Positions 1 through 10,072 of a stretch of DNA of 64,000 bases are shown here, one piece after another. The position numbers and the translations under genes are program-made. The notes under the pieces are model-generated. The model was not told where the DNA came from and ran no database searches. It saw nothing but the letters and a program-made list of their open reading frames with translations. How positions within the stretch are numbered: position 1 is the stretch's first letter; every line of letters begins with the position of its first letter. This DNA is from Terebella lapidaria. Its lineage: Eukaryota; Annelida; Polychaeta; Terebellida; Terebellidae. The DNA lies in assembly GCA_949152475.1 (NCBI GenBank), contig OX424562.1:19530209-19594208 (forward strand). The letters run 5' to 3'.

Positions 1-3000
1 CTAAACTCTTATTGCCCTTCATGTTGATGTTCTCATGAAGTGAAACAGATTGACAAACGAATGTCCAAGCAGACTGACATTTATACATTGTAATATGATG
101 GCGGACTTCTTTTGAGTGTAATACAAACAAGTATCAGTGTTTACTGTCAAGATGTTTATTAGAAAGCAGCTTGATTGGTATCGGTGATCGAACCTTATTA
201 TACCAATCTTTTGGGGCCCAGTCACGATACCAGTGTGGAACATTTCATATTGGCGCGGCACGGTCAAGTGCCTATAGAAACAGTAGGCGATAATTTCCTG
301 GGTCGGGGTTTGGCAACGGAGAGATGGTGTGTTTCTAATAAATTATTGACCTGATTAATAGACGTTATCCTGGATACATACAGAGACATTGCAAATTACT
401 TTTAACCTGTTTGTTGAGAGTTGTTGCTAAGGATTCAATCTCACCATGTTAATTGATTTCACGTTAGTTCAATAGGTAAAGACCCACTCCAGTATGTAAT
501 GTTCCAAACACAATTTCACACGGAGCACCCTTGACGCCATGGATACTGATGAATGTGTTAAGATTTAGATCATCATGATAGCATATGAAACACAAATTAA
601 AATAAGAAAGATTCACAAAAAATCACAACTTGAGAGAAAGAGAAAGAGAGAGAGAGAGAGAGATGGGTTTTTTTCTGATCAATTATTGAACTGATTAGTA
701 TGTAATCCTGGATACAGGCGAGAAAATACAAATACCTTTTAACCTGTTTGATGACAGTTGTTGTTGTTAAGGATTCAATCCCACCATGCTAATTAATTTC
801 ATGTTATTTAAATAGTTAAAAACCCACTCCAGTATGCAATGTTCCAAACACAATTTCATACGGTGCACCCGTGACGATATGGATACTTATAAATATAGCC
901 AAGATTCAGATAATCATGGTACCATAGGAAGAAGGAATAACAAATTAATTTTGAAAACATTATAAATTCTTCTTGGCCCTTCCAATGAAGAAACATTCGA
1001 AATATCAAGCTACCTTCTTCAATAATATTTCACCGATTGCCATAGCAATGTTGTTGTTATATCTTAAACCCCTGAGTGTAAACCAGCAATCAAGTTTGGA
1101 AATGATATCGAGGACATTCTCAAGACCAACCATAGAGTAATATATGCGTGTATTTTAATTGGAAAATGCTCGCGCCGATAATGATCGACTTGTTTGCCTG
1201 AGATAAACAAAGCCCTCAATGGCATGCGGTCATCGCGTAAAACGCATTTTGTCTGTGATTTGAATGTTTATCAGTAGTATACCTGTATATTGCACAATCA
1301 TAGACATAATTAATCTTTATCTTATAAGCACATCCGAATCAAAGGTATCACAAAACAGGGTACTTTTAAATTTCAAAAGATACAAATTATAAGTATCTAT
1401 GTGTAAGTGGACCCAAGTTACCATACTCGTATACATATTCCTGATATATGGGCATTCTAAAATCTATGAGTTAGTACACATACATTGAAATACACTAGCA
1501 TGGTTTAACAGGAAATTGCTTATGGTAAAACATCATTGACGCAAATATGGAATATGTATACTGTGTATACTATAATCACTTATTCGAGGAAAGGCATTCT
1601 GCCTGCTGGTACCGAATCATCCAAATTTTTTTTCATTGAAAGGAATAACATGAAATTATTCAAACCTTATTGCATCAGCTCCTAGTGGTATGTATCCCAC
1701 GGAAAATATATTATCCCTGGAAGAAATACTGGAATATATCGAGTCTATTGATACCTGTAGACAAATGCATGAACCGAGACACCTAGCTGATGTGTGAAGG
1801 ACTGAATGTTGCTCGAAGAAGTGCACACTGCACAGTAGGTAATCCTATATTAATCTTTTGATAATCTCGGCAAGACCCGGATTATCATGGAGATTCGCTC
1901 TTTCGATTCAATTGTAAACTTTTGCACGTCATCAGGTGCGATATGTCAATTAGTGCTGTCTATTTTGTTCGCCAGGTTCCTGTACTTTGTCCTGTACTAA
2001 CTCATTTCGCAAGCGCGATGAAAACGACATGTTCAGAGATAATAAAATTGTACAGGGTAAAGCTTGAGGTGTGAGTACATTGAAAAGTCAATATATAGAT
2101 AGGATAGTGGACCATATCTATCGATAAACTCTTAGTTTAACTCGCGCGGAGAAAGACGAGGATTGAAGCGTATATATTGTACGACGCCAATATGTTCCTA
2201 ATACTATTAACTTGTACTTATACAAAATGTGTATTTTCCCTGACATTTTTTTTCGATCAATGGGATGGATTAAACTTGCAATGAATCTTGGCATATTTAA
2301 TTAAAGAAGAGCTTTTGAAAAAACACATTTCATTTTGCCTTTTACGCAAAATGTTGTCTCTCCACTGTGGACATGTATATGTATATACAGCAACACTTGA
2401 AGGGTGTTAATATGAACATCGATGTGATGGCCTCGGCAAAGTAAAATTCCACTACATCGATTGATGTCACTGACTGAAATATAGGGTATTGCTAAATGCT
2501 GGACATCAATGTTAGCTCGGATGTAAAGTTCAAATTTATTTCGTTCATTTGAATGAGTAAACTATTGAATCAGTTTGGATGGCTTTCGATAAATTATATC
2601 GTTGTTGTTGTTGTTTATATATGATTGATCCTTAAGTGAATAAGGCCATTTCAAGTAACAGATTCTTGTTTTAATAAACCAAAAAAAATCACCGAGAGCA
2701 TTGATAATAAAAAGCTGGTGAATGATATCAGGAACAAATAGGTTACGTTAGTTACTCAAGGTTGTTGGGAGGGAAGTGTGTCCATATCTGGCATTTGGAG
2801 TGCCTACGCTTGTTGACTGTTATGTAAAGTTATTCTGATATAAATAATCTATTTCCCAAATAATGTTTATATATGATCAAAGCCATTCGGATTCGAGCGG
2901 CCCAGGTGTTTGAAGAATCACAGAAGTTGCTATGGTTGATTAAAATTTGCCTCACTATGCCTCACTAAATATCCACTTTATATGCTTTGATAAATAAATG

Positions 3001-3100
3001 GTGTGCTTAACGTTCTGCTTTGATAAATAAATGGTGTGCTTAATGTTTAACGTTCTGGGTCAATCAATTCCACACAAATATCTTTCCGCCTGTGTTTGAT
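1..3100. repeat. Segmental duplication, copy 1 (no gene recognised)
   Basis: Stretches of this block recur in the same order further along. 1-1270 matches 4910-6140, 1540-2120 matches 13740-14110 and 14690-15260, and 2490-3000 matches 15446-16160. Similarity is clear but diverged, with many substitutions and small indels. I see no convincing protein-coding exon: the reading frames are short, and the one partly shared with 14738-14995 (minus) has stops in this copy. A GA-rich simple repeat lies at about 634-661. A short direct duplication containing TTTGATAAATAAATGG lies near 2989-3045. Confidence 0.6.
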
Positions 3101-4020
3101 CTTATAGCTCCATTTATTTGCAAATTTGGATAAAGGTATGCTTTTCCAAGAATATGACAGCATTTTCCATGTATGAAATGATACATTTAAAAACCTTTCA
3201 TTGAATACATATGGGTATACACAAATAAATTATTTTGTCAACTTAAGAGTCATCGAAGTCACAGCGATACATAATACAATATTAAATCAATACACTGCAC
3301 TATTTACTGATATGCCTTCTTTCAAACTTCAAAATCGATATGAAAACATCTCAAAATTTAAAACATTAGTGTCTAGGTTGTAAGCAATGAGTACTCGCTT
3401 AATTGACGGTCAATGAATGCCATTTTAGAAGTCTCAATTATCCCTGGAATATTAGAATGAATTTCACACTTGAACAAAATATGGTGACAACTTTACTGAC
3501 ATTTGTAAAACTATATCCACGTTTGCGGATGAATACAATGGGGAGCTAAAATCATTTTGTCAGCACCGGGACTATTTTGTCAGCGCCGCCACTTCCGTTG
3601 ACAGCCGAATGACTCGATCACTCGGAAACTGATAGAGACGACTGGTCATAACTTGTGTCTAGCTCTTCCATATTCCATCCATAGTCATGAGTGCCTCGCA
3701 TGGTCGGATCAATTATACCCTTTCCACATATAAGAGTTGACGCTGCCCATGTTCTTGTAGATCGAATTTTTTTGCGTTCTGTTGGCGTCAACAGCTTTGC
3801 CGGCCGAGTTGAGAGTAAGTCTTTTCAACTGTAAAGCGTAGGAAAATAGAGGTTTACGAAGAGGCCTAGGCGATTAACAGAACCCCGACAAATGAATAAG
3901 GAAGTTGGTTTTTAACTTGTGAAAACTGAGCGAACAATTTAAGGTAGAGTACTTTGCTAATGATCCTTTCTGAAAATTATATTGACCTTGATATCTACAG
4001 TATTTAGGAAATTGAATAAT
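3101..4020. other. No recognisable gene or repeat
   Basis: AT-rich sequence between the duplicated block and a small candidate gene. A slightly more GC-rich patch at about 3545-3860 could be a promoter for something outside what I can read. No motif or reading frame supports a specific call. Confidence 0.4.
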
Positions 4021-4023
4021 TGT

Positions 4024-4314
4024 TCACGATGTGGAATCAATTGCAGTACGACGTGCGTTGGAATACATGTCATAACCACAATGAAACAGAAGCTCGTTTA
4101 CCATCTCTTCCACTGCTTTCTTGTCCATATCCTTCCCATGATGCTCATCGTGAACTCGTTCCCGTTTCTCTGGTATATAGTATAGCCTATTCACGGTTTG
4201 GTCTATTTCATACTGAGTCATTTTCTGATATCCCATTCCAAATTCTGGTTCGAGTATCGTCCCCCATTCCTGCTTGCTGCTCTTAGGCCGCACGGAAGAC
4301 CGAAGACTGGTCAT
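4024..4314 (-). CDS. Candidate small protein of 96 aa, not recognised
   Basis: Uninterrupted frame with a true ATG (4314-4312) preceded by an A-rich context (ACCAAA before ATG) and ending in TGA. The product is hydrophilic and rich in charged residues, with motifs such as EIDQTVNRLYYIPEKRER near residues 36-53 and VEEMVNELL near 68-76. It has no signal peptide and no membrane segment. The amphipathic spacing and composition look protein-like rather than random, unlike the frame on the opposite strand over the same bases. I do not recognise a family. It could be one coding exon of a larger gene, a complete small gene, or chance. Confidence 0.4.
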   Translation of the reverse strand: MTSLRSSVRPKSSKQEWGTILEPEFGMGYQKMTQYEIDQTVNRLYYIPEKRERVHDEHHGKDMDKKAVEEMVNELLFHCGYDMYSNARRTAIDSTS

Positions 4315-4909
4315 TTTGGTTACAGCATCCTCTGATAGAATTCAAAATTCAGCTTTCCTTCCTCGATTGAAGTTAATTCCTGCAAAATAACGTAAGGTTG
4401 CACATCACAGGATCATGTAATATATTTCACTGCTCATAACAACAGACTTTGCATTATGCATCAATATATCATGTTCTCTCTACTGGTGTAGTACGTGTAA
4501 TCAATTGCACAAACAACAATCAAACACGTTCTTAATATCCAACATCAAATCTAAACGTATTTTTTTTTTACATTTTCTGGAATTTTATACGATCGCTTCT
4601 GCCTGGAATAGTGGTTGTTTTACCGATATCGATCGTGTGAAAAACTGATATTAATCCGAGATAGTAAGTGCCATAACATGTCTTATTTATAAAAAAAACT
4701 ATACTACTGGCACATTTATACGACACCACGATATGCAGCCAAATGACAGAATTTATTGCCTAATTCATCCGCTTAGACAGATTTATAGCTTACACTCTGA
4801 ACCTTTTTACGCTTGACAGCCAATATACAATTCTTACCAGATATTTTAAGGCCACAGGATGTACATCAAGTTTCATGTGTCCATTGTCTTGAAACTAATC
4901 CTCTTCCTA
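4315..4909. other. No recognisable feature
   Basis: AT-rich intergenic sequence with short poly-T and poly-A runs (about 4560-4570 and 4690-4699). I see no reading frame or repeat arms here. Confidence 0.4.
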
Positions 4910-6314
4910 AACACTAACTGCTCTTCTTGTTGATGTTCTCTTGAAGTGAGACTAACTGACAAACGAATGTCCAAGCTGACTGACATTTATAGTGGAATAT
5001 GATGACGGACTTCTTTTGAGTGTAGTGCAAACAAATCTCAGTGTTTACTGTCAAGATGTTTGTTAGAAACCAGCTGGATTGGTATCGGTGATCGAACCCT
5101 ATTATATCGATCTCTCGGGGGCCTGGTCACGATACCAGTGTGGAACATTTCATATTGGCGCGGCACGGTCAAGTGCCTCTAATAGTAGGTGATAATTTCC
5201 TGGGACGTGGTTTGGCAACGGTGAGGAGATTAAGGTTCAGGCACAAGATGAATTCGATCTACTTGGGTTTGCATGTGTGCCAGAACAAATTAATCTCTGG
5301 TGAATGTGAGTGCCTCGAAAATGGATACATGGGGTCATGTTTCCAAACAGATTGTTTGTCTTTGCAAGAGAGAGAGAAAGAGCTAGAGAGAGAGAGATTG
5401 TTATTTTCTGATTAATTATTGACCTGATTAATAGATGTAATCCTGGATACATGGCGAGAAAATACAAATAACTTTTATTCTGTTTGTTGAGAGTTGTTTC
5501 AAAGGATTCAATCCCACCATGCTAATTAATTTCATGCTATTTTAATAGGTAAAGACCCACTCCAATATGCAATGTTCCAAACACAATTTCACACGGTGCA
5601 GCCGTGACGTCATGGATACTTATCAATGTGACCAAGATTCAGATAATCATGGTACAATATGAAAAGGGATAAAGAAGTAATTTTTGAAAAAAAAATTCTT
5701 GGCCCTTCCAATGATGAAACATTCGAAACATCAAGCCACCTTCTTCAATGATATTTCACCGACTGCCATAGCAGTGTCGTCGTATCTTAAACCCCTGAGT
5801 GTAAATCAACAATCACGTTTGGAAGCGATATTGAGGACACTCTCAAGACCACCTACAGAGTAATATATTAACCCATTTTTGGGGGTTCATGAGTTTCCCT
5901 GTCATTTTTGTTTTCTCTCACTTCGTCTGCCTGATATGACTTTCTGTCCCCGGACTATGAGATTGGATAACGGACCCTGTTTTGTTTGCTCGGAATACTG
6001 GGTATTGATTCCACGTATATTCTTGTATTTTAATTGGAAAATGCTCGCGCCAATATTGATCGATTTGTTGTTTGCCTGAGATACACAAAGCCACCAATGG
6101 TATGCCGTCATCAGGTCTAACACATTTTTTTTATTGAACGTTCATCAGTACATCGGAGTTTGAATTTCAGTTAATTTGAGAAAATATGTATGTTAAAATA
6201 GTGGATTAGGTGAAAACAATCCACACAACATGGACTGATGGTTCATTGGAGTATACAACATGCGGAATCCATCCTTTTGTCACATTATCAGTGAGACTAT
6301 AGTTCCGCTGAAAT
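4910..6314. repeat. Segmental duplication, copy 2, first part
   Basis: Diverged second copy of 1-1270. Both copies carry the segment with GACAAACGAATGTCCAAGC (about 4960), the GA-rich simple repeat (5364-5398), the segment around CCCACTCCA (5550) and the segment around GGAAAATGCTCGCGCC (6040). The DIRS element begins at 6315, so the rest of this copy lies beyond 12708. No coding call is supported. Confidence 0.6.
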
Positions 6315-6361
6315 TTCCCAAATTTTAATTGTAAATTTGCCGTTTATTGTTATTACTCACC

Positions 6362-6530
6362 TCTAAACTACTACATGCTCCTTTTCGATCCTTTGGATCG
6401 TTCTGGATAGAAATTCGCGTACTGAAAGCAAGGCACGATCGTCTGCCTGCATGACTCGAGCGCTCCTTTTGCCGCCAAAACCGCCGCGCATATGCGCGCG
6501 CAGCTGCGCAGAAGCTTCACTTTTCTGTCC
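6362..6530. repeat. DIRS left inverted terminal repeat (3' side of element)
   Basis: This 169-bp segment is the exact reverse complement of 12517-12685 by direct reading. It contains the local palindrome GCGCATATGCGC. Frames reading through it (6363-6674 minus and 12415-12684 plus) share the same peptide only because the DNA is repeated; I do not call them genes. Confidence 0.92.
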
Positions 6531-6593
6531 AAAAAACGACAAAAGGAAGCCCCTAGCACACAACTGGCGGGGATGGATGGGAGGGCCTTTACT

Positions 6594-6697
6594 GTAGTAG
6601 TTTAGAGGTGAGTAATAACAATAAACGGCAAATTTACAATTAAAATTTGGGAAGTTTATTTTATACATCACCAATCTAAACTACTACATGCTCCTTA
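6594..6697. repeat. DIRS internal complementary region
   Basis: The first half (6594-6652) is the reverse complement of the left extremity of the element (about 6315-6374). The second half (6651-6697) is the reverse complement of the right extremity (about 12664-12708). The two halves abut, so the region reads as the joined ends of a circular form. In DIRS1 such a region next to the 3' repeat is thought to template completion of the ends during circle formation. Confidence 0.88.
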
Positions 6698-6998
6698 GAA
6701 TCAAAGGATAGGCGGTGGAGCAGTAGTGCTAGAGAGTCATGAAAACAGACGATAGTCTTGATTTCAAGCGAATCGCTAAAATGCTACATTTTCGATATAT
6801 CTTTAGTAATAATATAATAAAGATACTCACCTAGCGGTGCGATCGCTTGCCTCCGAAATGCACGAATTTCTTCTTCACCCATCGGTGGAAAACGGAACTC
6901 TACTTGAGACCGTAACATAAAGAAACTCAAACACAAAACACAAAGTGTTGCTTATATACACGTGCACGTTAAAACCAAGACTTTTCTGTCCAGCTGGT

Positions 6999-8096
6999 TC
7001 AAACAACAGCTTGCGCTACGACCAGCGGACCCAGTCTAAATCTGGACGACTGGTCCTGAAGTTCGGCAGCATTGGACAGATAGAACCCGATGAATGTCGT
7101 AGAATTAGTCCACATTCCAGCCCTCACGATATATTCCAACGGAATATTCGACCTGGCCGCCAAAGACATCGAGATGTGTCGGATTTGGTGGGACGATATT
7201 TTGTAAGTGACTCGATCGTCAGCACCTGATTCCGCATAGACAGTCCTCACTACAACCTTCACCCATCGGGATAGTGTAGCTGTGGAGATATCCGTAGCCC
7301 TGTTAGGCTGATAGGAAATAAATAATCGCTTGCGATCTTTCCTGATCGATCTGGTACGATCGATGTAGATTTTCAGCGCTCTTACTGGACACAATAGAGC
7401 GTCCGGCTCATTCCGTCCTACGTAACCGCCCAGTGACGGAATTACGATAGGGGAGAACGCTTTCCCGCCCTCAACTGCAGCACGTGTTTTAGGCATAAAA
7501 TCACGTACTGGGTATAAGGAAACGGACCCATCCGCGCCAAATGCGACTCGCGATACGTCGATCGCCGCGACATCTGAGCGTCTTCGACCACTTGCTAGCA
7601 TAATTAGCAGGAAAGTCTTAAGAGTTAACCTCTGCAAGGAAACTTCCTTGAGAGGCTCCCACGGTGCTTTAGTAAGACAATATAGCACAAAAGCCATGTC
7701 CCAATCCGGTAGAGTAGGAACTCCACGTGGCCTTTGCGTCCTAAAGGACGCCAAGAGATCAGCAAGGATACGATTATTAGTTAAATCGATCCCCCTAGCA
7801 CGGAATACAGGGCCCAGCATGGACCTGTATCCCTCGATCGTAGTAGGCTTCAAATTAAGCCTATCAAAGAGATAGCAGAGAAAGTCTAGCACTGCATTCA
7901 GAGGGGCAGAGAGCGGATCAATGCGCCTTCCGTTACACCAACGTACGAATACTCTCCATTTAGCCTCATACGTTTTAGAGGAGGATCTCCTATTCTTTCT
8001 CGCGAGATGTACGGACACCTGCTGAGAAAATCCTGCCTCCTGGAAGGATCGCTCGATAGCCTCCAGACGTGTAATTTGAGCACGTGGACGGAATCG
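6999..8096 (-). CDS. Tyrosine recombinase of the DIRS element
   Basis: About 365 residues of recognisable protein at the end of a longer open frame that runs up to 9860; the part above about 8100 is out of frame with the RT gene and is a shadow. An N-terminal SAM-like core-binding part (around KTYEAKWRVFVRWCNGR) is followed by a catalytic domain with the arginine in the SGRRRSDVAAID box, the HQIRH box (His-x-x-Arg), a Trp in AGMWTNSTTF, and the nucleophile Tyr in FIGFYL. All four invariant positions of the family are present. The enzyme would integrate the circular cDNA without target duplication. Its true start is unclear. It overlaps the RT frame by about 200 bases, as is usual in DIRS elements. 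Confidence 0.88.
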   Translation of the reverse strand, partial: RFRPRAQITRLEAIERSFQEAGFSQQVSVHLARKNRRSSSKTYEAKWRVFVRWCNGRRIDPLSAPLNAVLDFLCYLFDRLNLKPTTIEGYRSMLGPVFRARGIDLTNNRILADLLASFRTQRPRGVPTLPDWDMAFVLYCLTKAPWEPLKEVSLQRLTLKTFLLIMLASGRRRSDVAAIDVSRVAFGADGSVSLYPVRDFMPKTRAAVEGGKAFSPIVIPSLGGYVGRNEPDALLCPVRALKIYIDRTRSIRKDRKRLFISYQPNRATDISTATLSRWVKVVVRTVYAESGADDRVTYKISSHQIRHISMSLAARSNIPLEYIVRAGMWTNSTTFIGFYLSNAAELQDQSSRFRLGPLVVAQAVV

Positions 8097-10072
8097 TGAA
8101 ATATATCCCGCCCCGGTTGCTTCAGCAACCTGTCCTCGATCGGGAGAACCCGTGGTACATCGATCAGGAGGGACAGTAGCAGGGGGAACCACGCCTGCAT
8201 CGGCCAGCATGGCGCCACCAACAGAATCTCGCACTGAGACCTGGCTACTTTGTGCAGCACTTCTGTTAGGAACCGAGTTGGCGGGTACGCATACCCGAAC
8301 ATCCCGTCCCACGACTGAGACATCGCGTCCACAGCCAGGGCCTCGCTCTCTGGCAGAGGTGAGAAGTAGACCGGGAGCTTGTGATTCCGAGAGGTTGCGA
8401 ACAGGTCTATGTTCGGTGTCCCGAACGCCTGACAAACGCGCCGAAACACCCCCGGATGTAGACTCCACTCCGTGCCTATGATCTTGTCCGGTCTCGACAG
8501 AGCGTCCGCTAGGACATTCCTGTGACCCGGCAGGTGCCTCGCCCTGATAAACAGACGGTACTTGAAGGCAAACCTGATCAGACACTCGGCCTCCAAACAA
8601 AGCTGACTCGACCGAGTTCCACCTTGTTTGTTTATGTGCGCCACTACTGTGCTGTTGTCTGTGAAGACCAACCACTTCGTCCCTGGGGAACTCTGAGGCC
8701 CCCAGATCTCGAACGCACGTCTCACCGCTCGCAGCTCTAGGACATTGATGTGCAACGCCCTCTCGCTCGTGTTCCACACAGCAGAGAGTTCGTGCTCGTC
8801 CATATGAGCTCCCCAAGCCAATTCTGACGCATCGGTGAAGAAGGTCCGATCGGGCAGATACTCCGCGAGTGGCATCCCTCGGAAAAGATTCCGATGGTCC
8901 CGCCACCAATGCATTGCTTCCCGAGCACGATCGTCCACCGATACGACTTGGTCTAGTCGATCGGTGAGGATCCGCCATTGCAACGCTAGACACCATTGAA
9001 TGGGTCTGAGGAAGCACCTGCCGAACGGCACCTGTTTCTCCATCGACGCCAACAGACCGATGATAGACAGAAACTGTCGAGCTGTGATCGACGACTGCGT
9101 CAGCGCGACCTCCATCGCCGCAATCGCCTTGAGAACTCTCTTCCGCGGAGGAAGAGCTACTCCTCGCTCTAGATCGTAATCTACCCCGACATACTCGAAC
9201 CTCTGTGTCGGGGACAGATGAGACTTCGCCCAATTGGGGATCCAGCCGAGGCTGGTCGCCAACCTGAGGACGAACCCGGATTGCTCTATAGCCTGAGACG
9301 GGGAGTCGGCTATGATTAACCAATCGTCGATATAATGGTGGAATTGAATTCCAACCGATCGAAACCTGGCTGCCATCGTCCTTACGATACGGGTGAACAC
9401 GTAAGGGGCGGTGGCTACTCCAAAGGGAAGTACCCTGAACTGATACACCGAACCTTCGAAGGCGAACTTGAGGTATCGCCGATCGGCTGGGTGTATTGGC
9501 ACATGTAAGTACGCGTCCTTGACGTCGATACTGACTGCCCACTTCCCCTTGGACAGAGCTTTCTGGACGGAAAGCGCCGACTCCATCTTGAACCTGGGTA
9601 TGATCAGGAATTTGTTGAGGTTTGACAGATCGAAAACGGGACGCCACCCGCCTGTCTTTTTCGGCACCAGGAAGATGAGAGAATAGAATCCTCTCTCGTC
9701 CTTGACCACCTCGATCGCACGTTTCTCTAGCAACTGCTGCACCTCGTGCTGCAGAAGCTGAAACTTTTCCCGATCGCCGGGCACAGGGAAGAACCACGCT
9801 TTGGGTCTGATCGGTGGTTTTCCAGCCTCCCATCTGAAGGTGAGACCGAACTTCACCCATGCCACGACTGAATTGTCTGACGACGCCAGATCGCTCCAGT
9901 TCTGGACGAACTGAGCCAGGCGTCCCCCGACTGGACCAGGTTGTGGAAGATCGAATTCCGATAGAACTGAACCTTCCACAGAGCCTACGCTTTCCCGCAA
10001 CGAGTCACTTCTTACCAGAAGCTTTCCCTTTGCCCTTGAAGCGTCCACCCCCTTTGCCTCCGCGCTTGCCAT
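7898..10072 (-). CDS. DIRS reverse transcriptase - RNase H polyprotein
   Basis: The recognisable protein begins near a Met at about 10072, 68 bases inside the end of the gag frame; the frame stays open upstream to 10495, but that part is antisense-like noise. The order is a linker, then RT (LVPKKTGGWRPVFDLSNLN, DVKDAYLHVPIHP, LPFGVATAPYVF and the catalytic box YIDD), then RNase H (TFFTDASELAWGAH, VLELRAV, FTDNSTVV). A C-terminal region (NIDLFATS, then WDGMFGYAYPPTRFLTEVL and CWPMQAWFP) follows, where DIRS elements carry a Dam-like methyltransferase-related domain; I infer that assignment from position and the YPP motif. The frame is uninterrupted. Confidence 0.9.
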   Translation of the reverse strand: MASAEAKGVDASRAKGKLLVRSDSLRESVGSVEGSVLSEFDLPQPGPVGGRLAQFVQNWSDLASSDNSVVAWVKFGLTFRWEAGKPPIRPKAWFFPVPGDREKFQLLQHEVQQLLEKRAIEVVKDERGFYSLIFLVPKKTGGWRPVFDLSNLNKFLIIPRFKMESALSVQKALSKGKWAVSIDVKDAYLHVPIHPADRRYLKFAFEGSVYQFRVLPFGVATAPYVFTRIVRTMAARFRSVGIQFHHYIDDWLIIADSPSQAIEQSGFVLRLATSLGWIPNWAKSHLSPTQRFEYVGVDYDLERGVALPPRKRVLKAIAAMEVALTQSSITARQFLSIIGLLASMEKQVPFGRCFLRPIQWCLALQWRILTDRLDQVVSVDDRAREAMHWWRDHRNLFRGMPLAEYLPDRTFFTDASELAWGAHMDEHELSAVWNTSERALHINVLELRAVRRAFEIWGPQSSPGTKWLVFTDNSTVVAHINKQGGTRSSQLCLEAECLIRFAFKYRLFIRARHLPGHRNVLADALSRPDKIIGTEWSLHPGVFRRVCQAFGTPNIDLFATSRNHKLPVYFSPLPESEALAVDAMSQSWDGMFGYAYPPTRFLTEVLHKVARSQCEILLVAPCWPMQAWFPLLLSLLIDVPRVLPIEDRLLKQPGRDIFHDSVHVLKLHVWRLSSDPSRRQDFLSRCPYISRERIGDPPLKRMRLNGEYSYVGVTEGALIRSLPL

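Noticed and set aside
6363..6674. 103-codon frame, and its near twin at 12415-12684
   Set aside because: Both are translations of the DIRS inverted terminal repeat. The shared peptide follows from DNA identity.
8097..9860. N-terminal extension of the recombinase frame, more than 580 codons
   Set aside because: It lies antiphase over the RT-RNase H gene, has the Ser/Arg-rich composition of an off-frame translation and contains no recombinase motif. Only the last ~365 residues look real.
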